From Elysia crispata (taxonomy: Eukaryota > Mollusca > Gastropoda > Plakobranchidae), in NCBI GenBank assembly GCA_033675545.1, contig JAWDGP010005301.1, positions 35,001-99,000 of the forward strand: DNA of 64,000 nucleotides. The letters are read 5' to 3'. Shown here one piece after another: positions 1 through 11,872 of the stretch (its first letter is position 1; every line of letters begins with the position of its first letter). The notes under the pieces were generated by a model, which was not told where the DNA came from, made no database searches, and saw only the letters and a program-made list of their open reading frames with translations. A program made the position numbers and the translations under genes.

Positions 1-949
1 CATGGGTTGATGCATTTACTTATTCGGAGATTATGTTTTTAATGAACTATATATTATTTCAGAATTTATGTCATTTAAAGACACTCTATACCATGGAAAA
101 GAGCTGCTACGTTTTTGACTGGGGCGATCAAAACTTTTTCTAAAGGGAAATTTAAAAATTCTGAAAACCTTACGAGTGTGGTCCGAGCTATACATTATGA
201 AATTTCAGACAAATTATTATCTGTGAGTGGAAATACTTACTAAACTTCAGGCTGGGATTTAGTAGGACTGCAAGTTTTATTCAAAGTTCTTGATGAATTA
301 CACTAAACATATGGTTTTTATTTGTAGAATTTATTATAACTAAAAAAAAACTCATTTGAAATAAGAAATAAACCTTTTTTATGCATTCAATGCATATATA
401 ACAATAAGTTCAAACGAAAACAATTATTATTTTTTAAAAATTCGAATATAGAATGTAGAATAAACGTGGTCGATGTGAAAATTTCATGCTTTAAACTTCC
501 GGTCCTGAGATGACAGTACAAAGGAGATAGTTTAATAAATTAATTAAAAAAAAATAGGCGAACCTCCCGTAATCGGGTAAGTGTAGAACAAAGAGAGCGG
601 CTAAATCATGCATTTGTGTATAGACTGCTTCCGTTTGTTTTGGACAGTGGTTATAATAACCTCTGCACTTTTCAATCCATTTGATTCTTATATTGCATGC
701 ATAAATAAAGTTTAATTCATGTATTTCGAATCAACTGTCAAAACCTTAGTATCACCAGAAGCCAAGTTACAATCGCGATTAACGGTAATGTAAGGACATT
801 TAGCTGAAATCCCAAACTCCACCTTTCACGTATACATGCGCTAATGAGATGGTGTAACAATTGATAATCTTATCTTGCTACTAAAACCATGCGCTAGGGA
901 AAAAAATAAAACATGTTGGCTACATAATTATGTTTCTCTGTGTCTCCAG
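1..949. other. AT-rich upstream region, no coding signal seen
   Basis: No open frame with protein-like character was seen. It lies upstream of the first coding exon of the 997-3747 gene. A pyrimidine tract ending in CAG at 947-949 looks like a splice acceptor, so an untranslated first exon may lie in or before this stretch. A GGTAAGT-type donor occurs near 575 and could end such an exon, but this is speculative. Confidence 0.4.
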
Positions 950-996
950 CTAACGGTATCAATTGACGGAAATCAGTGAACTAATAGGAAGGAGCT

Positions 997-3747
997 ATGG
1001 ATCCAGCTGTTTATGCCAGGGCTCATGGGGTGCAGAGTGAGGCCAACAATGTAACTGTGACACGGGTAGCGTGTGGGGAAATAATGTACCGCAGGGCCGT
1101 GGACACTTACAAGTAAATTGTGTGCATTTTACGCTTGTTTTCTACACGTTTGTCTACTTTGCCTTCGTCCGACCTGTAAACCAGTTACGGTTCAGTCAAG
1201 ACAACAGTCATAGTTTTTTGCTAAACCTTTACGATTGGGATGATTGTGTGATATAGCTATGCCACAACAAAGTGTTCTCAACATCAAAGCAATTATCAGA
1301 CATGGCACAGATGAAATGATGATACCCCAAATTTATCCCTGACGGTCGGAGTCGAACCTGAAGGCCATTGTCATTTCTTTTTGTGATAAACAAGTTTAAC
1401 TGTTTAATTGTGTTGTTCCAATTAGAGGAAAGGATGATAATAGACATATGAAATACACATTTTTGCTGAAAAAAAAAACAACAACAAAAACCTAATCCAT
1501 TTCGCATTTTATTTTCTTTAATATTCGATTGCTTGCTATTTCAGATTTAGCGCAAATATTCTAAACGACATGGGATCCTCTTTTTCCTTTCACAAAGAAT
1601 ATTGTATGCATAGAAGAAAAATAGAGAGGGGAGTGCGGTAGAACGAGAACATGAGAGAAAAAGATAAGAGGAAAATATATTGCTAAAGATGGAGACTTAT
1701 ATGAAACCAGTCCTTGCTTTATTATTCTGTTAGAATAAGATCTAAGAGCGCCTATATATTGTAAGAGAAACAAAGAAAAGACTTAATCTCCTCTACATAA
1801 ATGCATTCTCTTTGGCTTTGTAGCTCATACAACATGTTGTGCACATTTTACACCATGTCATCTATTTTTTTATTTCTTATCTTCAGACGCGACATGAAAT
1901 CCAAACTGAATCGTTTACGAAAGGAGCAGAAACGTCTTCGTCGCTGTATGCGTGGCTACCAGCGGAAGTTGAGAGAATCGCAACAAAGTGAACATGACAT
2001 GCAAGGAGCCACAACTGATAAAAGTCAGAAAAAACCCAAAAACTCAACGATCGTCAATCACAACGATGACAATAATACCTCTGAAACAGGCAGGGTATCA
2101 AAAGCTTTTGCTAAGAGTCGCTATGAGGATTCAGTTCCAGACAAGACAAGAACAAGGCCAAACGCGTCGTCAGCACCATTGGCAGAGAAACAGACCTTGT
2201 TTGTTGAAAACAAATTCATGACACTAAGTGCGCGGAGTTGTGATCCATCATTCTCCCAACACACGACAGGCTCCCAACAAGCAGATGACTCATCAACAAG
2301 CGCGTCTTTAGAAAATCAAGCGAAGTATGAGACCAATAAAAGCCATCCTATTTTCATAGAAAATGTTGGCAGAACAGTTAGGAAAGGGTCTGGAAAAATT
2401 GGAGCTTCTTCTAGGCAAGTCCATGTGAGTGTTGCCGAAAGTGAGCTGCAAGACGATGCTTTTGAGGACCTGTCTGATTCATCAGATGAAGAAGGAGGCG
2501 AGCCTGAAAAATATTTGCCAATTGATGTTGTGTCCTTTAGAAATGGAGTGTTTGTAAGAGAGATAACGCCGCTGACGTTAATGAAAGGTAACACAGCTTA
2601 TTTTCAATCTGCTTCGAAAGAAATGAATACAGTTAAAATAGAGGAAAGCCAAAAAGATCCTGAACTTTCTGGCTGCGACAAGGAAGAAGCCATAACTGTT
2701 GGCATATCAGCAAATAGATTGCATTCGAACTCTGGGATTTCTGATTTAAAAAAAGAACAAAGTCACATCCAAACAAAATGCTCACAAACTGAGCTCATAG
2801 GTATTCCTTTAAAATCTTTGGCTGTCGCCTCACACCAGATTAAAGAAGCCCATAAACCAAAACCAGACGAATCCAAGGATTTGAAAAAGAGAAAGGAAAA
2901 AGTAGGCGTCTCTTTCAACGACATTATAAAAATACAAATAAGCAACAATACGAAGAAACTTTTCTCCCTTGTGGACCGTCTTGCCAAGACCAATGGTATT
3001 CCTGAGACACCTGTACAGCAGCAATCCAAAGCACGCCTAGCTAGAAAAGATCCCCGAGAAAATGTAGCCACGATGAGACGAGCGCAAGCTGCCAAGGCAG
3101 GCTTTGTGGCATCGGATATCACTACCCACGGATCTGTGTATTATGCCATAAAGTACGGGTACTCTTCTGATGGAGGAATTTCAGGAAAAACACAAGACGT
3201 TTCTCGACCCACTTCAACTGAAGGTCGAGAGCGAGATAGAACACGAACACCAGGCGGTCAGTCTGTTTCAACAAAATCATATCATGCATCTGACTCGGAA
3301 ACACTCTCTAATACAATGTCAGTCATTTCCCTGAGTCAGAACGACAACACAATGTTAGAGAAATTTCGGACACCGTTAAGTTGTTCAGAGAGCGAAGAAG
3401 GGCGCCATCTTCCCATCAAGACGTACGATGACGACATCAGCACAGAGCTCGCTTCGTTTTTGTCTCAGCAAAAAGAAAAGCAACGAAACAAACGTAGATC
3501 CAATATTCTCGAAGCAAGCAAGTATGTAACTGCAGTCAGACGGAGAAGCGTTATTGCAAATTATGGAGCATCTTCAGTTGTTTCCGAACATTACAAACGA
3601 GAGAGGGAACTTTTTATCCGTCAACGCAGAGACTCCACTAAACCTGAGCATGTACAAGTATCAAACGATCACAAAGAACCATGGACGTCTGCTTTTGGTC
3701 GCATTAAGATGATGCACACTCTGGCTGACTTGACACACATACTTTAA
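997..3747 (+). CDS. Two-exon gene for an unrecognised charged, Ser-rich 658-aa protein
   Basis: I do not recognise this protein. Coding exon 1 is 997-1112 and ends at AA|GTAAAT (phase 2). Exon 2 is 1887-3747, after TTATCTTCAG, and its first base completes a Lys codon, so the phases match. The start is the first ATG after an in-frame TAG at 985-987; a splice acceptor at 947-949 implies an upstream untranslated exon. The predicted protein begins MDPAVYARAHGVQSEANN. A strongly basic, probably helical stretch (about residues 31-66, RRAVDTYKRDMKSKLNRLRK and on) spans the splice junction. An acidic Ser/Asp/Glu patch lies near 232-248 and is followed by a more hydrophobic YLPIDVVSFRNGVFVREI segment. 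The rest is low-complexity, rich in Ser, Lys and Gln, with another basic region near the C-terminus. No signal peptide or membrane segment remains: the hydrophobic frame at 1801-1886 is intron. It could be a cytoskeletal or nuclear scaffold; no function is assigned. Confidence 0.72.
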
Positions 3748-3929
3748 AAAATGTGTGACTTCTTGCTTGTTTTCATTTACATAGCCTTGTTAAAGCCCCA
3801 AAGCCAATTTTAGCTGCATAATTTGTGAGGTAAAAAGAGAAACTGGTGGCGGAGAAAAATGGTACGAATACTTCTGTGATTAGAGCAATATAATGGTATA
3901 TTTTTAAATATTATTTTATTGTTTTCCAC

Positions 3930-3935
3930 ATTAAA
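3930..3935 (+). promoter_or_regulatory. Possible polyadenylation signal (ATTAAA) of the 997-3747 gene
   Basis: ATTAAA lies about 185 bp after the stop codon of the unknown gene, in an AT-rich 3' region. It is a common variant of AATAAA. No transcript evidence is available, so the assignment rests on spacing alone. Confidence 0.35.
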
Positions 3936-3949
3936 CATATAAAACTGGT

Positions 3950-6407
3950 GCTGCTTCTCCCTTTTCCGCTATATTCATAAGTTGTATTTTTCTTACATAT
4001 ATTATCTTTTCCATACTTCTTTTCGATGTTCCACCTGATCCCATGTTACAATTTAAATGAGGGACGTGTGAGTAAAACGATTATTTTCTAGTCTTGATTA
4101 GGCATCCCACGATAAGCGCATGTGAGCATTGGGTATCAATTCTCGCAAAACGGTTCTTCATCGGTTCAGCTTATCTGCTTTATATCTTAGAAATCAGCCT
4201 CTGTTTCACGGGCAAGCATCGCAAGATTATTAAAAACAAAACAAAAACAAATAAAAAAAAAAAAACAAACAAAAAACGGATGGTGTGTCCTTTGTCATTT
4301 CAGACACATGTGAATCACAACTTCGATTTTTTGAAGTATGGATTTCAGTGTGATCAGCAATGGGAATGAAATAGCATTCTTTTAGCACAAACTCTGTAAA
4401 TAGTTTTGACGCAACAAAATAATCAGACTGTAAGGAGTCTTAGCTATTCTTATAAGAAAGAAATCAATATAAAATCAAACGAAAACAAGACTCAGAAGAC
4501 CAAATTTGAGCATATATAAAAAAAAATATAATGTTCGAAAGAACAAATGTCAAAGTACGAGAAAATATACATCAAAATATTGTAGTATTATAAAATCTAT
4601 CCTCTTGACTCGGGAAAAGGGAATACATGTATATCAGTTAAATGTACAAACCTACAACTGCCTTTTTTCTGTTAAAGCGCTAATGATTAAAAAAGTTCAG
4701 AGTTTATGAATCAAAAAAAAAAAAAAAGTGAGTGATACGTTTCCTAAATGAAGCGTGAACAAAGAGAAACCAATGACGAAAAGCGTTTAGTTGATGTCGA
4801 CGTCTTATAGCCCCCACTCACGGCCGGTTTTGGAATGCATCCTGACCTGGATAGAGCGTCCCCAATCTTGACCCATAAAACTGTCCGTGTATAGGCGATA
4901 TCATGGGAAGGGACCCCTAACGCGGAACGAAGTGATTTTTTCGGCTCTCCGACAAGTTTCTCCTGGTTTCATGGGAATAGCCTTGTTTAAAAATACACAC
5001 AAAATTTATTTAAATCTCATTTTTTTTCTCTCCATATTTTCTACGTCAAAGTTAAAATCAATTTGATACCAAACACCAACCCAAATCGTAATTTTTTCTA
5101 TAAATCAGAAAAAAAAAACTACTGGCCTGTTGGTACTTCTTGCACCACATACATGCACAAAAGTCAAAAAGTTTATTTGGTTTGTTGATATTCATGTGAA
5201 AAACTAGCTACCATGTACATCTGAACTCTGAAAAGTTGTTTCAGTTCGGTCAGTGTCCATCAAGCTTCTGTATGTTCTCTTCGCAATTCTCCCTAGAAAT
5301 CAAAGTTATATTTAGCGTTTTAGTTTTCACAATTTATTCAGGCTAGAGTTCTGAAGAGCTTACTGGTTCAAAAAAAAAGATCTATTTAGTTCATCGAATG
5401 TTATAAATTTCAAGAATGCCTTTGGACGATTGAAAGGCAAATGTTATTTCAAACAAAATGAAGAGATGTAAAGCCTACGAAGAGTTTAAAAACTTTGCTA
5501 AGACCTTTCATCGAGCAAGTTTGTCTGGGTTAACAGGTTTCTATTAAGAAGTCATTGTTTTATCCACTGTTTCCTTACACTTGCCTTCCATTTTTTTCTT
5601 TTTACGAATAAAGCGTACAAAATTAAGCCACAGAAGTCCTTTTCATATTCGTTTCATATTAATACAGATAAGCATAAAAATATTGATACTACACTTCTCA
5701 GTGGACTGGAAAGCAAACGCATTCGTGTATCTGGTAGGAATGTCCCCAGTCAACACGTCAGTATGATTATGAATGGCATGAAAAATATCCTCGGTAAACA
5801 AACCGTATATGATCAAAAACATTGGCAAGCGGAGACTATGTAACTGGGACATCCCGAGGACAGCCCTATATCCAGGCCGTAACCTTGTGTGAGTGGGTAC
5901 CAGTGCCATCTATCTAAGCAGATAGTACTGGTGGGTACCATTACTGTAACAGGAAACGTATCACACTTTTGCTGTCGAGAAGACCACAGCGCGGTCTGCA
6001 GGGTGAGGTCTCAATCGACAGTATTTCATTGGTTGCAGATACCAGTGCAACTGTCTGAGACCCCGTCTTACCTCAAGCCCAAACTCCCCAGTGCTCCTCT
6101 CCATAATTCTGCAACCATCTGCCCTCAACAAGTCTCTTGTATTATGTTCGCCAGGTCCAGTGTTCCAGCTTAAATACTAGCCACGCTACAAGCTATAAGT
6201 CCTTTTGAACAGAAAACATTCGAATTCTCAGAGGATGAAACTTATTGCTAAAAGAGTTTGGTAACTACCACTAACATGACTGAGCGATCTCAAATGCATC
6301 AGCAGAGCTAAGAGAGCTTAGACCTACCTTAGTGTTATATATATATTATATTTGATCGTTATTCTAGCATTTTGTGACAATGCTCGACAAAGGGGGCTTA
6401 ATAATGA
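3950..6407. other. Intergenic, no gene recognised
   Basis: AT-rich DNA with A-runs (for example 4254-4264 and 4713-4727). The short open frames here (4094-4369, 5643-5909, 5889-6173) have no recognisable domains and no convincing splice context. A more GC-rich stretch at about 5880-6180 holds a short palindrome around TATCTAAGCAGATA, but nothing I can name. Confidence 0.4.
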
Positions 6408-6617
6408 TTTGCCATGACTCCAGAGTTTCGACCCCGTGCGGTTTTCTTCAAATGGCTGTGGTTAATGGCCGGTAGTTTGTGTTTACGTTTGACAGCAGGG
6501 AACGTTTTCTGCTGTCAAACGTAAACACAAACCACCGGCCATTAACCACAGCCATCTGAAGAAAACCGGTCATTTGAAGCGAGCCGCATGGGCTCGAAAC
6601 TCTGGAGTCATGGCAAA
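6408..6617. repeat. Foldback element: ~210 bp near-perfect inverted repeat
   Basis: The left arm starts TTTGCCATGACTCCAGAG at 6408 and ends GACAGCAG at 6498. A 10-bp spacer (6499-6508) follows. The right arm runs from CTGCTGTC at 6509 to CTCTGGAGTCATGGCAAA at 6617. The arms pair almost throughout, apart from about 17 extra bases in the right arm near 6570-6585 and a few mismatches. No coding capacity. This is the form of a foldback MITE; I could not find a clear target duplication, so the superfamily is unknown. Confidence 0.8.
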
Positions 6618-6830
6618 CCAAGATTTAAACTAGGTAATTTTGTTATTATCATTATATATGTATGATATATATATGATATATCATAAGATTTAGAAGAAAT
6701 CTTAACTAAAACAGTTATCTTTGCAAATAGACCAAACTGAGAAAAAAAATCACTCACTCTCGAGAACCACATGTAACACTGCCGATGACAATTGGCATCT
6801 TGCACAAAATCACGTTTTGATGATACTATG

Positions 6831-7016
6831 TGTAGTCTATTGATATTGATGCTTGACTGAATAACTCCGCTCTGTTTCATATTTTAAATAGTTGTTCCCC
6901 TTGGAAGAGATGATTAAAGCCAGTTGAACTCAAGAACTCAACATGGCTGGTCAGGCTCCGATCTTTTGAGTGAACTCTCGGAATGCGTGCGCCTGTGTAC
7001 AATTATGTATGCTACA
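6831..7016 (+). repeat. Left LTR of the fossil Gypsy element
   Basis: A 186-bp terminal repeat, TGTAGT...GCTACA, matching 11648-11867 over its length with scattered differences. Shared blocks include GCTTGACTGAATAACTCCGC, AGTTGTTCCCCTTGGA and GTGCGCCTGTGTAC. It is preceded by the target-site copy CTATG. Confidence 0.88.
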
Positions 7017-10000
7017 AAACTGGCGACGAGGATTAAGCTAGCCCATGAGGAGAATTAAACTAGCCTATGAGGAGGATTAATCTAACCCATGAGGAGGAAG
7101 TAGATTAAATTCCTGCTAGTCTATATCCAATAGGATGAGTTAGATTTAGGTATACTTTAAGTTTACACAGTGCAGATGGATCTACGCCATAACTCCAAAC
7201 CGGTCGAGCCTGGAGCTGGATCTAAAATCTACTCACGACACAGCAGCATGCTTTCTAGTTGGCTATGCCGATCACACTGGCCTATCTAGATCTAGAGATG
7301 CAAGATCTAGAGTGCCTGGAATATTTGTTGTAGATTTGGATTTCATTCCTTACTGAAGTGCTTGCTGTGTTACTAAATAGAATCTAGTGATTGACTGACA
7401 GTCTTATCAATTTTTGTCATTCCTATTAAACTGGATCACAGTAGACCTACCGGATCATCGTAAGTATGTCGTTTCCACATTTTTCCTATTCAAACTTTCA
7501 CGAGGATGAGATGAGGGACTGAGATGGAAAATGTAGATTCACCAATGGAACAATATGTTTGTAGCTATGGGTATTACTAATCCGTCAAGGAAAAAGCAAT
7601 GTTTTTACACTATGTAGATGAAGAAGTAAATGAAGTGGTGCAGACTTTAGAGTTATGTGAAGGTGAAAATGAAGAAAATTGTTTTGATAATCTTTATGAC
7701 AGATAAGATTCCTATTTTCAACCAAAAGTCAATAAGCGAATTCTAGTATTCAAATTTTGATCCGCAACAGTCTGAGAATGAGACTTTAGAAGACTATGTC
7801 ATTAGATTGAGAAATATGGCCAAGGAATGTGAGTTCCGTGGTAATGGAGGACGAAATCACAATCAACTTATTTTCACCATAGAAATCTTCAGCGAAAGTC
7901 GCTGGAAGGGAATTTTACCCTAACAAAATCATCGAAAGTGCAAAGGCGATGACACTTGTTGACAGAGACTTGAAGGCACTTCGAAATCGTCGTTTAAATA
8001 CATCCACTGATCATGCTGTGCAGGCGTTGCATCGGCAGCCAAAGCACTTTAATCGTTCACAGCATCAAAAACAGCCTGACTCCGAAAATAAAGGCAGACC
8101 TAATGCCATCGATGGAGAAGCTTTAGACACACAAGTCAAAGCTCATCGTGTTCAGCAATTGGGAAAACATGCCGAAAATGTAATTTGCAGGACCATTTTG
8201 CAAAGTTCTGCCGAAGAAAGACTACGGGCGCAGCGCAGCACCGACCTACAATGCCAGCTCATCAGACTGGGAATATAGGCCCAGACCAACGGAGAAAAAC
8301 CCGACCCTCATACAAATCGTGTTCACACCATTGAAGTGGACAGTGCCAATGACGACCGAGAACAATCAATTGACCTATTTTGCTCGGGGAAATCTCTCTG
8401 TTCATGTGGATATTAATAACAATCAAGAACTGAAAGTGAAAATGTGTATTGACAGATATGCAGCCGTTAACATTATTGACAGTGCTACTTATGAACAATT
8501 AACTTCTTCAGGCTCAAGTGTTCATTTGGAAAAGACATGAATTTAGTTCTTTCCTTACGGGTCTAAGAAACCATTAGAATTATTCGGAAAGTTTGAATGT
8601 CATCTTGGTCTGAATTGTCAGAGTTGTCAGGTACCAGCTGAAATTTATGTTCTTGATCTAGAAGAATCAACACCCTCCTTATTAGGAAGAGAAACAGCAG
8701 AAAAATTTAAAGTCATTGCTTTCACTAAGCAGGTCACTGACACCTCTGATGATGAGTCTAGTTTTGCGATAAAATATTTTGAACAAGAAGTTAATGATAT
8801 ATATTTAGATGTGTTTAAGGGAATAAGTTTGCTAAAGATTTCAAATTGAAATTATATTTCAATGAAAATGTCGCTCCAGTCGCTCAAGACATGTACAGGA
8901 TTCCTTATTCTTCAGTCGACAAAGTTAATGAAAAACTACAAGAACTGAAAGACAATGATATCATTAAGTCTGTCAATAAACCCTCTAAATAGATGTCTCC
9001 AATGATAGTTTGCCCAAAAAGAGATGGGACAGTCCGATTAGTTGTAGACATGTGCAAAGCAAATGTTGCTATAGAAAGGGAAAAGCACCCTATCCCGACA
9101 GTACATGATTAATGAAGCGGGGTGTTTCTCCAAGTTGGACCTGAAGGATGCATTTCATCAAATCGAACTTGAGGTAGGTATCTCAAGGGAGATAACCGCA
9201 TTCACAACACCAAATGGGTTGATCAGATATAAAAGACTAATCATGGGTGTTAATTCTGCACCAGAAAATATCACAATCTGATTTTACAAATTTTTCATGA
9301 CATACCAGGAGTTGTAAGTATGTTTAATGATATTTGTGTCCATGGTAAAACTGAAAAAGAGCATTGTGAAAATTTGCTGAAAGCAATGGAAAAGTTAAGG
9401 GAAAAGAATCTCACTTTGAATAAAAACAAATGTCAATTCAAACTCAAAAGCATTGAATTCATAGGACATGAGATCTCTGCGAAAGGGATTTCGATCCGCC
9501 AAAGAGCATGTTAAAGCTCTAGAGCAAGCAGAAAAACCTAAAAATATTAGTGAGGTAAAGTCATTCCTTGGTTTTGCAAATTATATTGCAAGATACATTC
9601 ATAATTTTGCAACCATTGCCGAACCTCTCAGAAAACTGACACGAGCAAAATGTACTTTTGAATGAGGAGCAGAATAATAGGAAAGTTTCAGAAGACTGAA
9701 ATCGTGTTTGAAACCAGACACAGTCCTAGGTCTTTTCTCACTGACAACTGATAAAACAGAACTAACCTGTGACGCATCTAATGTTGGTGCAAACCAAAAA
9801 TGGGGAAAAGGGAGTTGTTAAGTATGCAGCCAGGACTCTAGGTGAGATTGAGAAAAGGTACTCAACAACCGAAAAATAAGCTTTAGGGGTTGTTTGAACA
9901 TGTGAAAAATTTAGACTTTTCATGATTTAACTGCATTTTGATATTATTGTTGACCGCAAAGCACTGCAATATATTTATTCTGCCAAATCTAAGCCATGTG

Positions 10001-11647
10001 TCAGAGTTGAAAGATGGGTCTTGAGACTCATGCCATTAAACTTTACAGTAAAAACTGTACAGTCCAGGGAAAAACAATGTAGCAGATGCTTTTTCGCGTT
10101 TAGTGACAAAAAAAACGAAAAAGAGGAACAGAAAAACTGGGTGGAGAATGAAAATGATGTACGCTTATTGTAGGCAGCAGTCCCATATGGGTTAAGTCTA
10201 TAGCTAAACAAAGGCTGAGAACAAAATTGTGGTGGTTCAAAATTGACAAAGATGTTGGAAATTTTGTCCGAAAATGTCATGAATGGCAATTAGTACAAGG
10301 GTATCCTAAACCTGAAACTTTGACACCAACAACATTGCCGTCACAGCCACTGCAATTGATCGGTATGGATTTTTTTAGGTCATACTGTAGGCGAGGAATT
10401 TGTTTTGGTAGTCATAATAGATCTTTATAGCCGTTTTTATGAAGTCGCCATAACCAAACGAAAGGATAGCGAAACCGTTATTGAGGTTCTGAAAAAACTG
10501 TTTTACACACATGGTTATCCAGAGACCTTGATGGGTGATAATGCAGCAGAATTCCAATCTGTAGAAGTAAAGGATCTTTTACGAACATGCAATATAAAAC
10601 AAAGGTTCGTCACACAACTCCACACAGCTGCAAATGACGAGGTAGAGAGACAAAACCATTCCCTCCTGAAGAGAACGCGGATTGCGAAGGCTTCGGGACA
10701 AGATTGGGAAAAGACAATCTATGATTATCTATTTGCTTACAGGAATACGCCACATTCCATTACGGGAATTGCCCCAACCGAAATGTTTTTTAAGCGTAAG
10801 CTTAGAAAAAAATTACCCAACATCAGTCTTTATGGACAAGTTGAGGTTGATATTGAACAGGTTAGGGACAATGATCTGTTGAAAAAATTTAAAACAAAGC
10901 AATACATTGACTCATAGCGACATGCTAATCAGAGAAAACTCAAAGTTGGAGACCGTGTTCTCTAATGAGGTAGTGAAAGCAAAACAAATTAGACACACCA
11001 TATGATACTGAACCGTATCGTTTGATTGAAAAGACTGGAAACAGTTGTGTTGTTCAAAGTGAAAGAAATCCAAATATGAAATATAAGCGAAATAGCACAC
11101 ATGTTGCGAAATACAATGAACCAAATAACATTCATGATGTGCCCGAAATTTCAGAAAATGAAGATTTGATCTTGATCATGACACATGTAATACTTCTGAT
11201 GATAACAAATATATCTCATCTGATAATGATATTTTGCCTAACCAAGAAATGCATAATGATTCTCGTAAACCTACGTGCTTTGAGAGACTTGATTGTGTAC
11301 TGATGAAAATAATGATATTATTATTGATGAAACCCTACCAATTTCTCAGGAAATTATAAGGAGATCAAATAGAGTTAATAAATTTTGTTACTAAAGTAAT
11401 TTGAAAAGGTGATAGTAATAGTGCTAAAGAATTAACAGTATGTTTATGTAGAATGTAAAATTTTATTTTCTTTCTAAAAACAAAAAAAACAAAAAAAAAA
11501 TTACGTGAAGAGGAAAGAGAAAAGTAACGTGAATTAAATTCCTTTGCAATATACATACCCGAGTTTGTAATAATAATAATAATTCAATTTTTGGAATTTT
11601 GTTCATTTTTTTTATGAGAGGAAAAAAACATCCATGAGAGGGAGTGA

Positions 11648-11867
11648 TGTAGTGTATTGATATTGAAGCTTGACTGAATAACTCCGCTGTTTCATATTAT
11701 CATGTTGGAGTTGTTCCCCTTGGAGGAGATGATTACAGACAGCTGAACTCAGAACTCAACATCACAGATTAAGGAACATTAATCTGTGCTCAACATGGCT
11801 GGCCAGACGCCGATCTTTTGAATGGACTCTCTGAATGTGTGCGCCTGTGTACTATATGTATGCTACA
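11648..11867 (+). repeat. Right LTR of the fossil Gypsy element
   Basis: A 220-bp terminal repeat, TGTAGT...GCTACA, followed by the second target-site copy CTATG at 11868-11872. It is longer than the left LTR, mainly through one internal segment that is itself a small inverted repeat. Confidence 0.88.
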
Positions 11868-11872
11868 CTATG

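Larger units (their letters stand above)
6831..11867 (+). mobile_element. Fossil Ty3/Gypsy LTR retrotransposon (broken)
   Basis: A full-span but decayed LTR element of about 5.0 kb. Both LTRs begin TGTAGT and end GCTACA, and a 5-bp target duplication CTATG flanks the element (6826-6830 and 11868-11872). A primer-binding-site-like TGGCGACGAG follows the left LTR within a few bases, and a purine-rich tract precedes the right LTR. Remnants in order: gag-like region (about 7.5-8.3 kb), protease-like region (about 8.4-8.75 kb), reverse transcriptase (about 8.9-9.5 kb, with KLDLKDAFHQIEL-like and FIGHEIS motifs), RNase H (about 9.7-10.1 kb) and integrase (about 10.2-10.9 kb). Integrase after RNase H places it in Ty3/Gypsy, near the lineage often annotated as K02A2.6-like. 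It is broken in many places, probably ten or more. The LTRs have also diverged from each other, so the insertion is old. Confidence 0.9.

Noticed and set aside
1071-1256. Separate small gene
   Set aside because: It overlaps the 997-1112 coding exon in another frame and then reads into the intron; no domain.
1338-1354. Minus-strand tRNA gene or SINE, from a GGTTCGACTCC B box
   Set aside because: No A box at the right distance and no cloverleaf; a single B box occurs by chance or as a faint SINE relic.
1801-1886. Hydrophobic N-terminal extension of the unknown protein (a signal peptide or membrane anchor)
   Set aside because: It lies upstream of a strong acceptor (CTTCAG at 1881-1886), and the phase-matched upstream exon at 997-1112 shows it is intron.
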